Shown piece by piece: positions 16,205-23,467 of a stretch of 33,044 nucleotides of DNA. The notes under the pieces are model-generated. The model saw only the letters and a list, made by a program, of their open reading frames with translations. It made no database searches and was not told the DNA's origin. How positions within the stretch are numbered: position 1 is the stretch's first letter; each line of letters begins with the position of its first letter. Source of the stretch: Ruminococcus sp. UBA3665 (lineage in GTDB: Bacteria; Bacillota; Clostridia; Oscillospirales; Ruminococcaceae); contig DFJS01000006.1 of assembly GCA_002373165.1 (NCBI GenBank), positions 1 through 33,044 of the forward strand. The letters run 5' to 3'. A program made the translations under genes and the position numbers.

Positions 16205-16259
16205 CATGCCCGGTCACTGCGGTTCCGGCACACACATCACAGAAGGAGCTGGACAATTT

Positions 16260-17489
16260 ATGTTTGAAATCAAAGGAAAATACGCTTCCGCCAAAGTGTT
16301 CACAGACTGCACGGATGAAGCTTCCGTGGCACAGATTCTGGAACTTTGCAATCAGCCTATGGCAAAAGATGCCAAAATCCGTATTATGCCCGATGTTCAC
16401 GCTGGTGCAGGCTGTACCATCGGTACAACTATGACAATTACTGACAAAGTCGTTCCGAATCTGGTCGGCGTGGATGTCGGCTGCGGAATGGAAACTACAA
16501 TCATCAAGGAAAAACATATCGAACCTCAGAAGCTGGATAAACTCATCCGGGCAGAAGTGCCTTCCGGATTTGCCAGCCGCATCAAGCCGCACCGCTATGC
16601 CGAACAGATTAATCTGGAAGAATTATATTGCTATAAAAAAATTCATGCACAGAATCTGCTGTTAAGCATCGGCACGCTGGGCGGCGGCAATCATTTTATC
16701 GAGGCCGACCAGGACGAAGAAGGCAATATTTATCTTGTGATTCATTCCGGTTCGCGCCATCTGGGCGTGGAAGTCGCCCGGTATTATCAGGAAGAAGCCT
16801 ATCGAAGATTAAACGGTTCTGACGACAACACCGTTCAGAAACTGATTGCTGAATATAAGGCGCAGGGCAGACAGAAAGAAATCGAAACGGCAATTAAGAA
16901 AATCAAAAATACAAAATCAACCAGTGTGCCGAAACATCTTGCTTACTGCGAGGGCGAACTGCTGGAACAGTATCTGCATGATATGCGCATTGCCCAGAAA
17001 TTCGCCGTACTCAACCGGCAGGCAATGACTGATGTCATCGTCAAGGGAATGCACTGGCATGTCCGGGAACAGTTTACTACGATTCATAATTATATCGATC
17101 TGGAACACATGATTCTCCGGAAAGGTTCTGTTTCGGCGCAGAAAGATGAAATTCTGATTATTCCCATGAATATGCGCGACGGTTCTCTGATCTGCAAAGG
17201 CAGGGGCAATGAGGACTGGAATGTTTCCGCACCTCACGGCGCAGGGCGGCTCATGTCCCGCAGTCAGGCAAAGGAAACCTGCTCTATCGCTGAATACCGG
17301 AAACAGATGCAGGGTATTTATACTACCTCAGTCAGCATGGATACGCTGGATGAATGCCCTATGGCTTATAAGCCCATGCAGGAAATTATCGATAATCTGG
17401 AACCAACTGCCGAAATCCTGAAAATTATCAAGCCGATTTATAATTTCAAAGCAGGGTCAGAAGAAAAACCCTGGGAAAAGAAAAAATAA
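16260..17489 (+). CDS. rtcB: RtcB family RNA-splicing ligase
   Basis: This 409-aa GTP- and Mn2+-dependent ligase joins RNA 2',3'-cyclic phosphate (or 3'-phosphate) ends to 5'-OH ends, acting in RNA repair. Signature motifs are all present: MPDVHAGAGCTIG (about 43-55), the metal-binding Cys in DVGCGM (C75), GGGNHFIE (H145), IHSGSRH (H162), and APHGAGR (H326), the expected guanylylated histidine. The length fits the ~400-aa E. coli-type enzymes. I chose the ATG at 16260, with AGAAGGAG upstream, because earlier in-frame codons cover the terminator hairpin. It is followed after 29 nt by rnz. No archease gene is in the window. Confidence 0.93.
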   Translation: MFEIKGKYASAKVFTDCTDEASVAQILELCNQPMAKDAKIRIMPDVHAGAGCTIGTTMTITDKVVPNLVGVDVGCGMETTIIKEKHIEPQKLDKLIRAEVPSGFASRIKPHRYAEQINLEELYCYKKIHAQNLLLSIGTLGGGNHFIEADQDEEGNIYLVIHSGSRHLGVEVARYYQEEAYRRLNGSDDNTVQKLIAEYKAQGRQKEIETAIKKIKNTKSTSVPKHLAYCEGELLEQYLHDMRIAQKFAVLNRQAMTDVIVKGMHWHVREQFTTIHNYIDLEHMILRKGSVSAQKDEILIIPMNMRDGSLICKGRGNEDWNVSAPHGAGRLMSRSQAKETCSIAEYRKQMQGIYTTSVSMDTLDECPMAYKPMQEIIDNLEPTAEILKIIKPIYNFKAGSEEKPWEKKK

Positions 17490-17518
17490 TTTAATTTATC
17501 AGAAAGAAGTGAGATTCA

Positions 17519-18430
17519 ATGCCCGATATCTGTCTGCTCGGTACAGGAGGAATGCTCCCCCTGAAAAACCGGTTTCTGACATCGCTTTACGCGGAATATA
17601 ACGGAAAAGCTGTGCTGATCGACTGCGGCGAAGGTACGCAGGTGGCATTCGCACAGCATGACCGCAAACTCAGCCGTATCGAAACGGTTCTGATTACCCA
17701 CGGCCATGCCGATCACATCACAGGACTGCCGGGGCTGCTGCTGTCGCTGGGAAACTGCTCCCGGACAGAGCCGCTTGCTGTCTATGTGCCGGCCGGCTGG
17801 GAACGAACTGTGAAAAATCTGCTTTCCGTCTGCGACTGCCTGCCCTTCGAGGTGCAGCTGCATGTGCTGGAACTCCGTCCCCAAAGCTGGACGGCTGATA
17901 AAATTGATCCTATGCTGGAAATTTCCACACTTCCGGTTGATCATAAAGTCCCATGTATGGGCTATTCCCTGACACTCCGCAAAAAACCCGTATTTCTGCC
18001 GGAACAGGCAAAAGCTCTGGAAATCCCCGTGCAGTTCTGGAAACTGCTCCATCAGGGGCAGGAGGTCACGCTCCCGGACGGACGGCACATTCTGCCGGAA
18101 CAGGTCACAGGCGATTCCAGAAAAAATATCAAGCTGACTTATGTGACTGATACCAGACCTATCCCGGAAATTGTCAATTTTGCCAAAGATTCTGATCTGC
18201 TGATCTGCGAAGGCATGTACGGCGATCCGGAGAAAAAACAAAGCATGAACCAGAAAGGCCATATGCTGATGCAGGATGCCTGCCGCATTGCCGGTCAGGC
18301 CGGAGCAAATGCCCTCTGGCTGACTCATTACAGCCCTGCCGAAATGAATCCCGAAGCGTTTCAGGAAGAATTGAAAGCAATCTTCCCGGCGGTTGTCATC
18401 TCCAGAGACGGCCAGAGCATCAGCCTGTAA
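17519..18430 (+). CDS. rnz: Ribonuclease Z (tRNase Z)
   Basis: This is a 303-aa metallo-beta-lactamase-fold endonuclease that trims the 3' trailer of tRNA precursors. Motifs are a G-T-G-G-x-x-P-x-K-x-R start, DCGEGTQ, the zinc-binding HGHADHITGLPGLL at about residue 61, YVTDTR at about 207, and a final H-Y-S-P-A in place of the usual H-F-S-x-R. The length is that of the short bacterial form. It lies 29 nt behind rtcB with a GAAAGAAGTGAG ribosome binding site, so the two are probably cotranscribed, and 19 nt before a small basic gene. This places RNA-end processing and RNA ligation in one unit. Confidence 0.92.
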   Translation: MPDICLLGTGGMLPLKNRFLTSLYAEYNGKAVLIDCGEGTQVAFAQHDRKLSRIETVLITHGHADHITGLPGLLLSLGNCSRTEPLAVYVPAGWERTVKNLLSVCDCLPFEVQLHVLELRPQSWTADKIDPMLEISTLPVDHKVPCMGYSLTLRKKPVFLPEQAKALEIPVQFWKLLHQGQEVTLPDGRHILPEQVTGDSRKNIKLTYVTDTRPIPEIVNFAKDSDLLICEGMYGDPEKKQSMNQKGHMLMQDACRIAGQAGANALWLTHYSPAEMNPEAFQEELKAIFPAVVISRDGQSISL

Positions 18431-18449
18431 TCCCGAAAGGAGCATTGTT

Positions 18450-18629
18450 ATGAAAGCTGCAAAATTCGTGCCTTATGAAAAATTAAGCAAAAAAGCCAGA
18501 AAGGCACTCGACCGTCAGAAACGCTCTGACTGGGGTGCAGTTCGTCCTGCAACCCAGATTGAAAAATCCCCCAAGGCTTACCAACGCCATTCTAAACACA
18601 GAAAGAAAGAAGAGTATTTATATGCATGA
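18450..18629 (+). CDS. Small basic protein overlapping the hflX start
   Basis: This 59-aa, Lys/Arg-rich protein (MKAAKFVPYEKLSKKARKAL-) has no recognised domain; similar short basic ORFs occur in clostridia. The strong charge suggests nucleic-acid or ribosome contact (inference). The start at 18450 follows a GAAAGGAG ribosome binding site after the rnz stop. Its end overlaps the hflX start by 8 nt (18622-18629), so translation of the two is likely coupled. It sits between rnz and hflX, two RNA/ribosome genes. Confidence 0.72.
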   Translation: MKAAKFVPYEKLSKKARKALDRQKRSDWGAVRPATQIEKSPKAYQRHSKHRKKEEYLYA

Positions 18630-19878
18630 AATTCAGCAGGAAGTACAGAAACCACGCGTGATTCTCGCCGGAATTGATACAGGAGAATATCCTGCCGAGC
18701 TTTCTATGCAGGAACTCGCTGAACTCGCCGAAACTGCCGGCTGTGAACCCGTCCTGACCTGCATCCAGTCGCGCCCTGCTCCCGAAGCCGCTACCTGCAT
18801 CGGCGCAGGAAAATTGGAAGAAATCGCCGAGGCCGTCCGGAATCTTCAGGCCGATATGATTATTTTCGATACTGAACTGACCGGAATGCAGATGCGCAAT
18901 ATTTCTGATCTGACAGACTGCAAGGTCATCGACAGGACAATGCTGATTCTGGATATTTTCGCCGGACGCGCCAGAACTGCCGAGGGAAAAATTCAGGTCA
19001 GCCTTGCGCAGTACAAATATCGGCTGACCCGGCTTACAGGTATGGGAAAAGCTCTTTCCCGGCTGGGCGGCGGCATCGGTACCAGAGGCCCCGGTGAAAC
19101 CAAACTGGAAACGGATAAACGCCATATCCGCGCCAGAATCGCTTCTTTGGAAAAAGAACTGAAAGAAATTGAAAAACATCGCCGGTTCATGACACGGCGC
19201 AGAAAAAAAGACGGCCTTCTGACTGTTGCGGTAGTCGGCTACACCAACGCCGGAAAATCCACACTCTTCAATCTGCTCACCAATGCCGGCGTACTCGAAG
19301 AAGATAAGCTTTTCGCCACGCTTGATGTCACAGCCAGAGGCCTGGAACTCCCGGACGGCAGAACTGTCCTGATTTCGGATACGGTTGGTTTTATCCGGCG
19401 GCTTCCGCATCATCTTGTGGAAGCCTTCCGGGCAACGCTGGAAGAAACTGCACAGGCTGACCTGATTCTGCATGTGCTGGATGCTTCCGAACCCGATCTG
19501 TCCGACAGACTGCAAATGACACAGGAACTGCTCACAGAACTGGGCTGTTCGGAAATTCCGCAGATTCATGTGCTCAATAAGGCCGATCTTGTCCCGGAAC
19601 TCACACAGAAAAGCGATTTCGATACTGTCTGGATCAGCGCAAAGCACGGCGGCGGTATTGAAAATCTGATGACAGCAATTATGCATCATCTTCCGCAGAC
19701 GGCAAAGCGCATGAAGCTCTGTATTCCCTACACAGAAGGCGGATTTCTTCAGAAAATACGGGAAGACAGCAAATTTTTCTCAGAAGATTTCACGCCGGAA
19801 GGTACTGTCATTGATGCCATGATTGCCGTAAAATTCCAGAAACAGGCCGAAAAATATCTTCTTTCGGAAAACACTTGA
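18622..19878 (+). CDS. hflX: GTPase HflX
   Basis: This is a 418-aa ribosome-binding GTPase that splits stalled or stressed 70S ribosomes. The N-terminal HflX domain (about 1-190) has the C-I-G-A-G-K-L-E-E motif and the G-G-x-G-T-R-G-P-G-E-T-K-L-E glycine-rich loop (149-163), followed by the coiled linker. The G domain has G1 GYTNAGKST (206-214), G3 DTVGF (253-257) and G4 NKAD (319-322). I chose the ATG at 18622, which gives the normal N-terminus and overlaps the small basic gene; AGAAAGAAGAG is upstream. The next gene's promoter lies over its stop codon. Confidence 0.94.
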   Translation: MHEIQQEVQKPRVILAGIDTGEYPAELSMQELAELAETAGCEPVLTCIQSRPAPEAATCIGAGKLEEIAEAVRNLQADMIIFDTELTGMQMRNISDLTDCKVIDRTMLILDIFAGRARTAEGKIQVSLAQYKYRLTRLTGMGKALSRLGGGIGTRGPGETKLETDKRHIRARIASLEKELKEIEKHRRFMTRRRKKDGLLTVAVVGYTNAGKSTLFNLLTNAGVLEEDKLFATLDVTARGLELPDGRTVLISDTVGFIRRLPHHLVEAFRATLEETAQADLILHVLDASEPDLSDRLQMTQELLTELGCSEIPQIHVLNKADLVPELTQKSDFDTVWISAKHGGGIENLMTAIMHHLPQTAKRMKLCIPYTEGGFLQKIREDSKFFSEDFTPEGTVIDAMIAVKFQKQAEKYLLSENT

Positions 19879-19903
19879 CTTTTTAACTGAATGATAGTAT
19901 AAT
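19875..19903 (+). promoter_or_regulatory. Promoter of tatD
   Basis: TTGACT (19875-19880) and TATAAT (19898-19903) are separated by 17 bp. The -35 overlaps the hflX stop codon. A short AT-rich stretch with repeated TATAATATT follows. Confidence 0.75.
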
Positions 19904-19941
19904 ATTAGTATTATAATATTTAATCTGGAGAATCTGAAATT

Positions 19942-20721
19942 ATGAAGTATTACGATATTGGCGTGAATCTGTTCTGCCGGCAGTTTTCCAAGCCGGAAAA
20001 AGTGCTGCATGATGCACAGGAGGCCGGCGTGGTCTGCATCCTGACAGGATCTGAAATGCGCGAAAATGAAAAAATTCATCATTTTATACAGACACATGAT
20101 GCCTGGGGTACCGTCGGCATTCATCCGCATAATGCCAACGAGGCCAGAAAAGAGGATTTCGACCGCATGGAAGAAATTCTTGCCGAAAATTATAAAATCC
20201 TGGCAGTAGGGGAATGCGGCCTGGATTTCGACCGCATGTTTTCGGCACGGGAAAATCAGATACGATGCCTGGAAAAACATATCCAGCTTGCCGAACGCAT
20301 GGAAAAACCTATGTTTTTACATGAACGCGATGCCGCTTCTGATTTTGTCAGTGTGTTCCGCTGTCATAAGGAAATCTGCCGGAATGCCGTGGTGCATTGC
20401 TTTACCGGAGATCAGGCAACGCTGGAAACTTATCTGGATATGGGCTTTTCTATCGGCATTACCGGCTGGATCTGCGATGACCGCCGTGCCGCGGCCCTCC
20501 GGGAAGCCGTCCGCATTCTGCCGCTGGACAGGGTTATGATCGAAACTGATTCCCCCTACCTGATTCCCCGGAATGTGACAGGCATCGGAAGAATTAATTT
20601 TCCGCAGAATATCTGCTATGTTGCCAGAACTCTCGCAGAGTATATGCACGTTCCGGAAGAAGAACTCATTGCCCATGCCAAGGAAAATACTGAGAAATTT
20701 TTCGGCATTTCCGGAAGATAA
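19942..20721 (+). CDS. tatD: TatD family metal-dependent nuclease
   Basis: This is a 259-aa TIM-barrel hydrolase. The N-terminus YDIGVNLFCRQF matches the E. coli TatD form (DIGVNL) rather than the DTHCHL start of the YabD/YcfH group, so it is probably an orthologue of true TatD, a 3'-5' exonuclease on single-stranded nucleic acids. Other motifs are GIHPH (metal His), GECGLDF (metal Glu), FLHERDA, VVHCFTG, GITGWICDDRR and ETDSPYL (metal Asp). It has its own promoter behind hflX and ends at a perfect bidirectional terminator. Confidence 0.9.
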   Translation: MKYYDIGVNLFCRQFSKPEKVLHDAQEAGVVCILTGSEMRENEKIHHFIQTHDAWGTVGIHPHNANEARKEDFDRMEEILAENYKILAVGECGLDFDRMFSARENQIRCLEKHIQLAERMEKPMFLHERDAASDFVSVFRCHKEICRNAVVHCFTGDQATLETYLDMGFSIGITGWICDDRRAAALREAVRILPLDRVMIETDSPYLIPRNVTGIGRINFPQNICYVARTLAEYMHVPEEELIAHAKENTEKFFGISGR

Positions 20722-20751
20722 AAAACGCAGGCCGCTGAGGCCTGCATTTTG
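20721..20751. terminator. Bidirectional intrinsic terminator
   Basis: A perfect 7-bp stem GCAGGCC / GGCCTGC (20727-20745) with a 5-nt loop is flanked by A5 and TTTTG. It lies between convergent tatD and UPF0210. Confidence 0.88.
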
Positions 20752-20753
20752 TT

Positions 20754-22112
20754 TCAGTTCTTGATGCTGTGCATCGGAGCCGGAATTCTGCCGCCCCGTG
20801 CAATGAATTTTTCGGAAGATTTGTGATTGTACGGCATGACAGGGCCTGAACCCAGCAGACCGCCGAATTCCAGCATATCGCCTTCCTGTTTGCCGATGGC
20901 CGGAATCAGACGAACGGCCGTTGTCTTGTTGTTCACCATGCCAATGGCGGCTTCATCGGCGATAATGGCCGAAATCGTCGAGGCAGGAATATCACCCGGC
21001 ACGACAATCATATCCAGACCGACGGAACATACTGCCGTCATTGCTTCCAGTTTTTCCAGGCAGAGTGTACCGTCTACAGCGGCATCAATCATGCCGGCAT
21101 CTTCGGAAACAGGGATGAATGCGCCGGAAAGTCCGCCGACACTGGAAGAGGCCATTACGCCGCCTTTTTTGACGGCATCATTCAGCAGGGCAAGTGCCGC
21201 TGTTGTGCCGTGTGTACCGCATGTTTCCAGCCCCATGCCTTCCAGAATATGGGCGACACTGTCGCCGACTGCCGGAGTAGGTGCAAGTGAAAGATCTACA
21301 ATTCCGAACGGTACATCCAGCATTTTAGAAGCTCTTGCACCGACAAGCTGTCCCATTCTTGTAATCTTGAATGCTGTTTTCTTGATGACATCGGCCAGCT
21401 CGTCAATACGGGCATCAGGATATTTGGCAATTGCCGCGCGGACAACGCCGGGGCCTGATACGCCGACATGGATTTCACAGTCCGGTTCGCCGACTCCGTG
21501 GAACGCTCCGGCCATAAACGGGTTATCTTCTACCGCATTACAGAACACTACCAGCTTTGCCGCGCCGATGCATTGTCTGTCGGCGGTCAGTTCGGAACAC
21601 TGACGGACAATCTCGCCCATAATGGCTGCCGCATCCATGTTGATGCCGCTTCTGGTCGAACCGATATTCACAGAAGAGCAGACATTGGAAGTTTCTGCCA
21701 GAGCTTCCGGAATCGAGCGGATCAGTTCCAGATCTCCGGCACTGAAGCCCTTCTGCACCAGTGCGGAATAACCGCCCAGGAAGTTCACGCCGCAGGTATC
21801 GGCAGCTTTTTGCAGAGTTTTTGCAAATCTGACAGGATTCTGTCCGGGGCAGGCCGCCGCCAGAATCGCAATCGGTGTAACGGAAATTCTCTTGTTGACA
21901 ATCGGAATGCCGTATTCTTTTTCGATCTGTTCGCCTGTTCTGACCAGATTCTGTGCCTTGGATGTGATTTTATCATAGACTTTTTCACATGCCCGGTTGA
22001 TATCGGGGTCGATGCAGTCCAGCAGGGAAATTCCCATTGTAATTGTACGGATATCCAGACACTGATCCTGGATCATGCGGATTGTCTCCAGAATATTAAA
22101 CGTATTGAGCAT
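20754..22112 (-). CDS. UPF0210 (DUF711/PFL-like) family protein
   Basis: This 452-aa cytoplasmic protein belongs to the UPF0210 family, whose fold resembles pyruvate formate-lyase but whose reaction is unknown. It shows the family start (LNTFNILETIRMI), the R-T-I-T-M-G-I-S-L stretch, the NVCSSVNIGSTRSGINMDA segment at about 143-161, a Gly-rich GVSGPGVVRAAI, and GTHGTTAALALLND near residue 300. The length is typical. It is preceded 20 nt upstream by the ACT-domain gene, a pairing found in many Gram-positive and archaeal genomes. The small ACT protein is therefore probably its regulatory subunit (inference). Confidence 0.93.
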   Translation of the reverse strand: MLNTFNILETIRMIQDQCLDIRTITMGISLLDCIDPDINRACEKVYDKITSKAQNLVRTGEQIEKEYGIPIVNKRISVTPIAILAAACPGQNPVRFAKTLQKAADTCGVNFLGGYSALVQKGFSAGDLELIRSIPEALAETSNVCSSVNIGSTRSGINMDAAAIMGEIVRQCSELTADRQCIGAAKLVVFCNAVEDNPFMAGAFHGVGEPDCEIHVGVSGPGVVRAAIAKYPDARIDELADVIKKTAFKITRMGQLVGARASKMLDVPFGIVDLSLAPTPAVGDSVAHILEGMGLETCGTHGTTAALALLNDAVKKGGVMASSSVGGLSGAFIPVSEDAGMIDAAVDGTLCLEKLEAMTAVCSVGLDMIVVPGDIPASTISAIIADEAAIGMVNNKTTAVRLIPAIGKQEGDMLEFGGLLGSGPVMPYNHKSSEKFIARGGRIPAPMHSIKN

Positions 22113-22132
22113 GATTTCACCTCTGAGATTAA

Positions 22133-22402
22133 TTATATTTCATGCATGGAATTGAAAATATCCTCATGCATACAGTGGATATCCAGACATTCAGCCTTTC
22201 CCATTTCTGCCATATCGTCAGAAAGGGAAGCAAAATCGGAATTGATCTGGGAGATATCTGCCATCATGATCATGGCAAACATATCCTGCATGACACTCTG
22301 GGTCACTTCGATAATATTGGCATTGTGTGCCGCGCAGATGCCGCTGACTTTGTGAAGAATGCCGACGGTATCCTTGCCGATAACTGTAATAACTGCTCGC
22401 AT
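22133..22402 (-). CDS. ACT domain protein (UPF0237)
   Basis: This 89-aa protein is a single ACT domain, the small-molecule-binding regulatory fold of amino-acid metabolism. The pattern is V-I-T-V-I-G-K-D-T-V-G-I-L-H-K-V-S-G-I-C-A, then a Met-rich second half and a His-containing end (CLDIHCMHEDIFNSMHEI). I chose the ATG at 22402, which has AAGGAGG 13 nt upstream, over a longer in-frame extension that runs through AT-rich promoter-like DNA. It precedes UPF0210 on the same transcript. The ligand is unknown. Confidence 0.92.
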   Translation of the reverse strand: MRAVITVIGKDTVGILHKVSGICAAHNANIIEVTQSVMQDMFAMIMMADISQINSDFASLSDDMAEMGKAECLDIHCMHEDIFNSMHEI

Positions 22403-22528
22403 AAAAACTGCGCCTCCTTGAAAAATTGGTTTAGTTTTATTATAACATATTTTTCCGGAAAAGAAAAGGGCTTTTTTCAATTTTTTTGCAAGAGAGTCAA
22501 AATTCACAAAAAATTTTCAAATCAGATA

Positions 22529-22557
22529 TTGACTTTAGTAATTTTGAATGTTATACT
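22529..22557 (+). promoter_or_regulatory. Promoter of the CAP-dockerin gene
   Basis: TTGACT (22529-22534) and TATACT (22552-22557) are separated by 17 bp, with the start codon 39 nt past the -10. Confidence 0.72.
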
Positions 22558-22595
22558 AGAAATAAGAAATAATAATTCAGAAAGGATGCGTTTCT

Positions 22596-23417
22596 ATGAA
22601 AAAATTCAAACTTGCCGCTGGTCTGCTTGCCTGCTGCATGACCATACTGCCAATTATGCGTTATCCTGCCTGTCAGGCATCGGCCGTGAATCTGCATGAC
22701 AGTGCCCTGATGACAGATGAAGAAATTGAAATTAAAAAACATATCGATGCCGCTGTGAATCTGGTCAATAACGAACGTCTTTCACGCGGTCTGTCCGAAC
22801 TGGCTACATTTCCCGTACTGAATGAACTGACCTGTATGCGCGCAGAAGAAATTTCTCTGAAAGATATGTTCCAGCATTACCGTCCCGATGGTACTGTCTG
22901 CTTTTCAATTCTTCAGAATTCAGAGCTGAAATTGACATCTTATAAAGTCGCAGCGGAAAATATCGCTGCCGGCAATGCCGATGCGGCCTCGACGATAGAG
23001 CAGTTTATGAATTCCAAAGGCCACAGAGAAAATATCCTGAAAGAAAAAGTAACTCATATCGGCATTGGATATTTTCATGACCCCAATTCGGATTTTGAAT
23101 ATTACTGGGGCATGTTCCTGCTTGGATACCGTACAGGTCAGGATCCTACTGTATTTGAAGGCCAGTATATTCCGGAACGGCAAAAAGGCGATCCGGACGG
23201 CTCCGGCGTGATTAACAGCGCAGATGCAACATTGATTTTGAATTATGCTGCCAACAAGGCCGCAGGCCTGAACTTCCCGGCACCGACAGGATTTGAAGAA
23301 GCTGCTGATATCAACGGCGACGGCGCAGTCAATGCCATTGATGCTTCTGCTATTCTGGAATATTCTGCTGCCAAGGGCGCAGGCAAAAATACACCGCTTT
23401 CTGAATTTATCTGGTAA
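22596..23417 (+). CDS. Secreted CAP/SCP-domain protein with C-terminal dockerin
   Basis: This is a 273-aa exported protein. The signal peptide spans residues 1 to about 30. A CAP (SCP/PR-1) domain covers about 45-180, with the four conserved pocket residues H94 (FQHY), E121 (AENIA), E145 and H143 (KGHRENIL). The usual Trp before the GHREN motif is Phe or Met here. The C-terminal dockerin (about 198-264) has two Ca2+ loops, DPDGSGVINSADA and DINGDGAVNAIDA, each followed by a helix with Y/S-A-A-x-K. The protein should be carried on a cohesin-bearing scaffold. CAP domains bind lipids or act in the envelope; the role in a cellulosome-like complex is not known. It has its own promoter and GAAAGGA ribosome binding site. 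Confidence 0.9.
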   Translation: MKKFKLAAGLLACCMTILPIMRYPACQASAVNLHDSALMTDEEIEIKKHIDAAVNLVNNERLSRGLSELATFPVLNELTCMRAEEISLKDMFQHYRPDGTVCFSILQNSELKLTSYKVAAENIAAGNADAASTIEQFMNSKGHRENILKEKVTHIGIGYFHDPNSDFEYYWGMFLLGYRTGQDPTVFEGQYIPERQKGDPDGSGVINSADATLILNYAANKAAGLNFPAPTGFEEAADINGDGAVNAIDASAILEYSAAKGAGKNTPLSEFIW

Positions 23418-23467
23418 AGATAAATTAGAATAAAAAATAATCAAGGATAAAAGGAGTAATACGTATC

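Larger units (their letters stand above)
16012..16259 (+). ncRNA. Structured leader RNA upstream of rtcB with two alternative long-range stems
   Basis: This region between the consensus promoter and rtcB is not ordinary spacer. Segment B (16098-16121) pairs with segment C (16209-16230) in a GC-rich stem of 8+7+5 bp with one bulge and one small internal loop. The stem encloses a perfect 10-bp hairpin (16128-16153) and a perfect 11-bp hairpin (16171-16198) followed by T7. Segment A (16027-16041), which covers the ribosome binding site and start of a 29-codon ORF, can instead pair with segment C (16205-16220) over ~15 bp. The A:C and B:C pairings exclude each other. No known riboswitch motif is recognised. 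It may be a regulatory leader or a separate small RNA. Confidence 0.6.

Noticed and set aside
16012..16259. T-box or classical attenuator upstream of rtcB
   Set aside because: No AGGGTGG T-box sequence, no specifier stem and no amino-acid run in the leader ORF.
16152..16259. N-terminal extension of RtcB from an ATG at 16152
   Set aside because: It would read through the terminator hairpin, lacks homology to RtcB, and the ATG at 16260 has a good ribosome binding site and gives the normal N-terminus.
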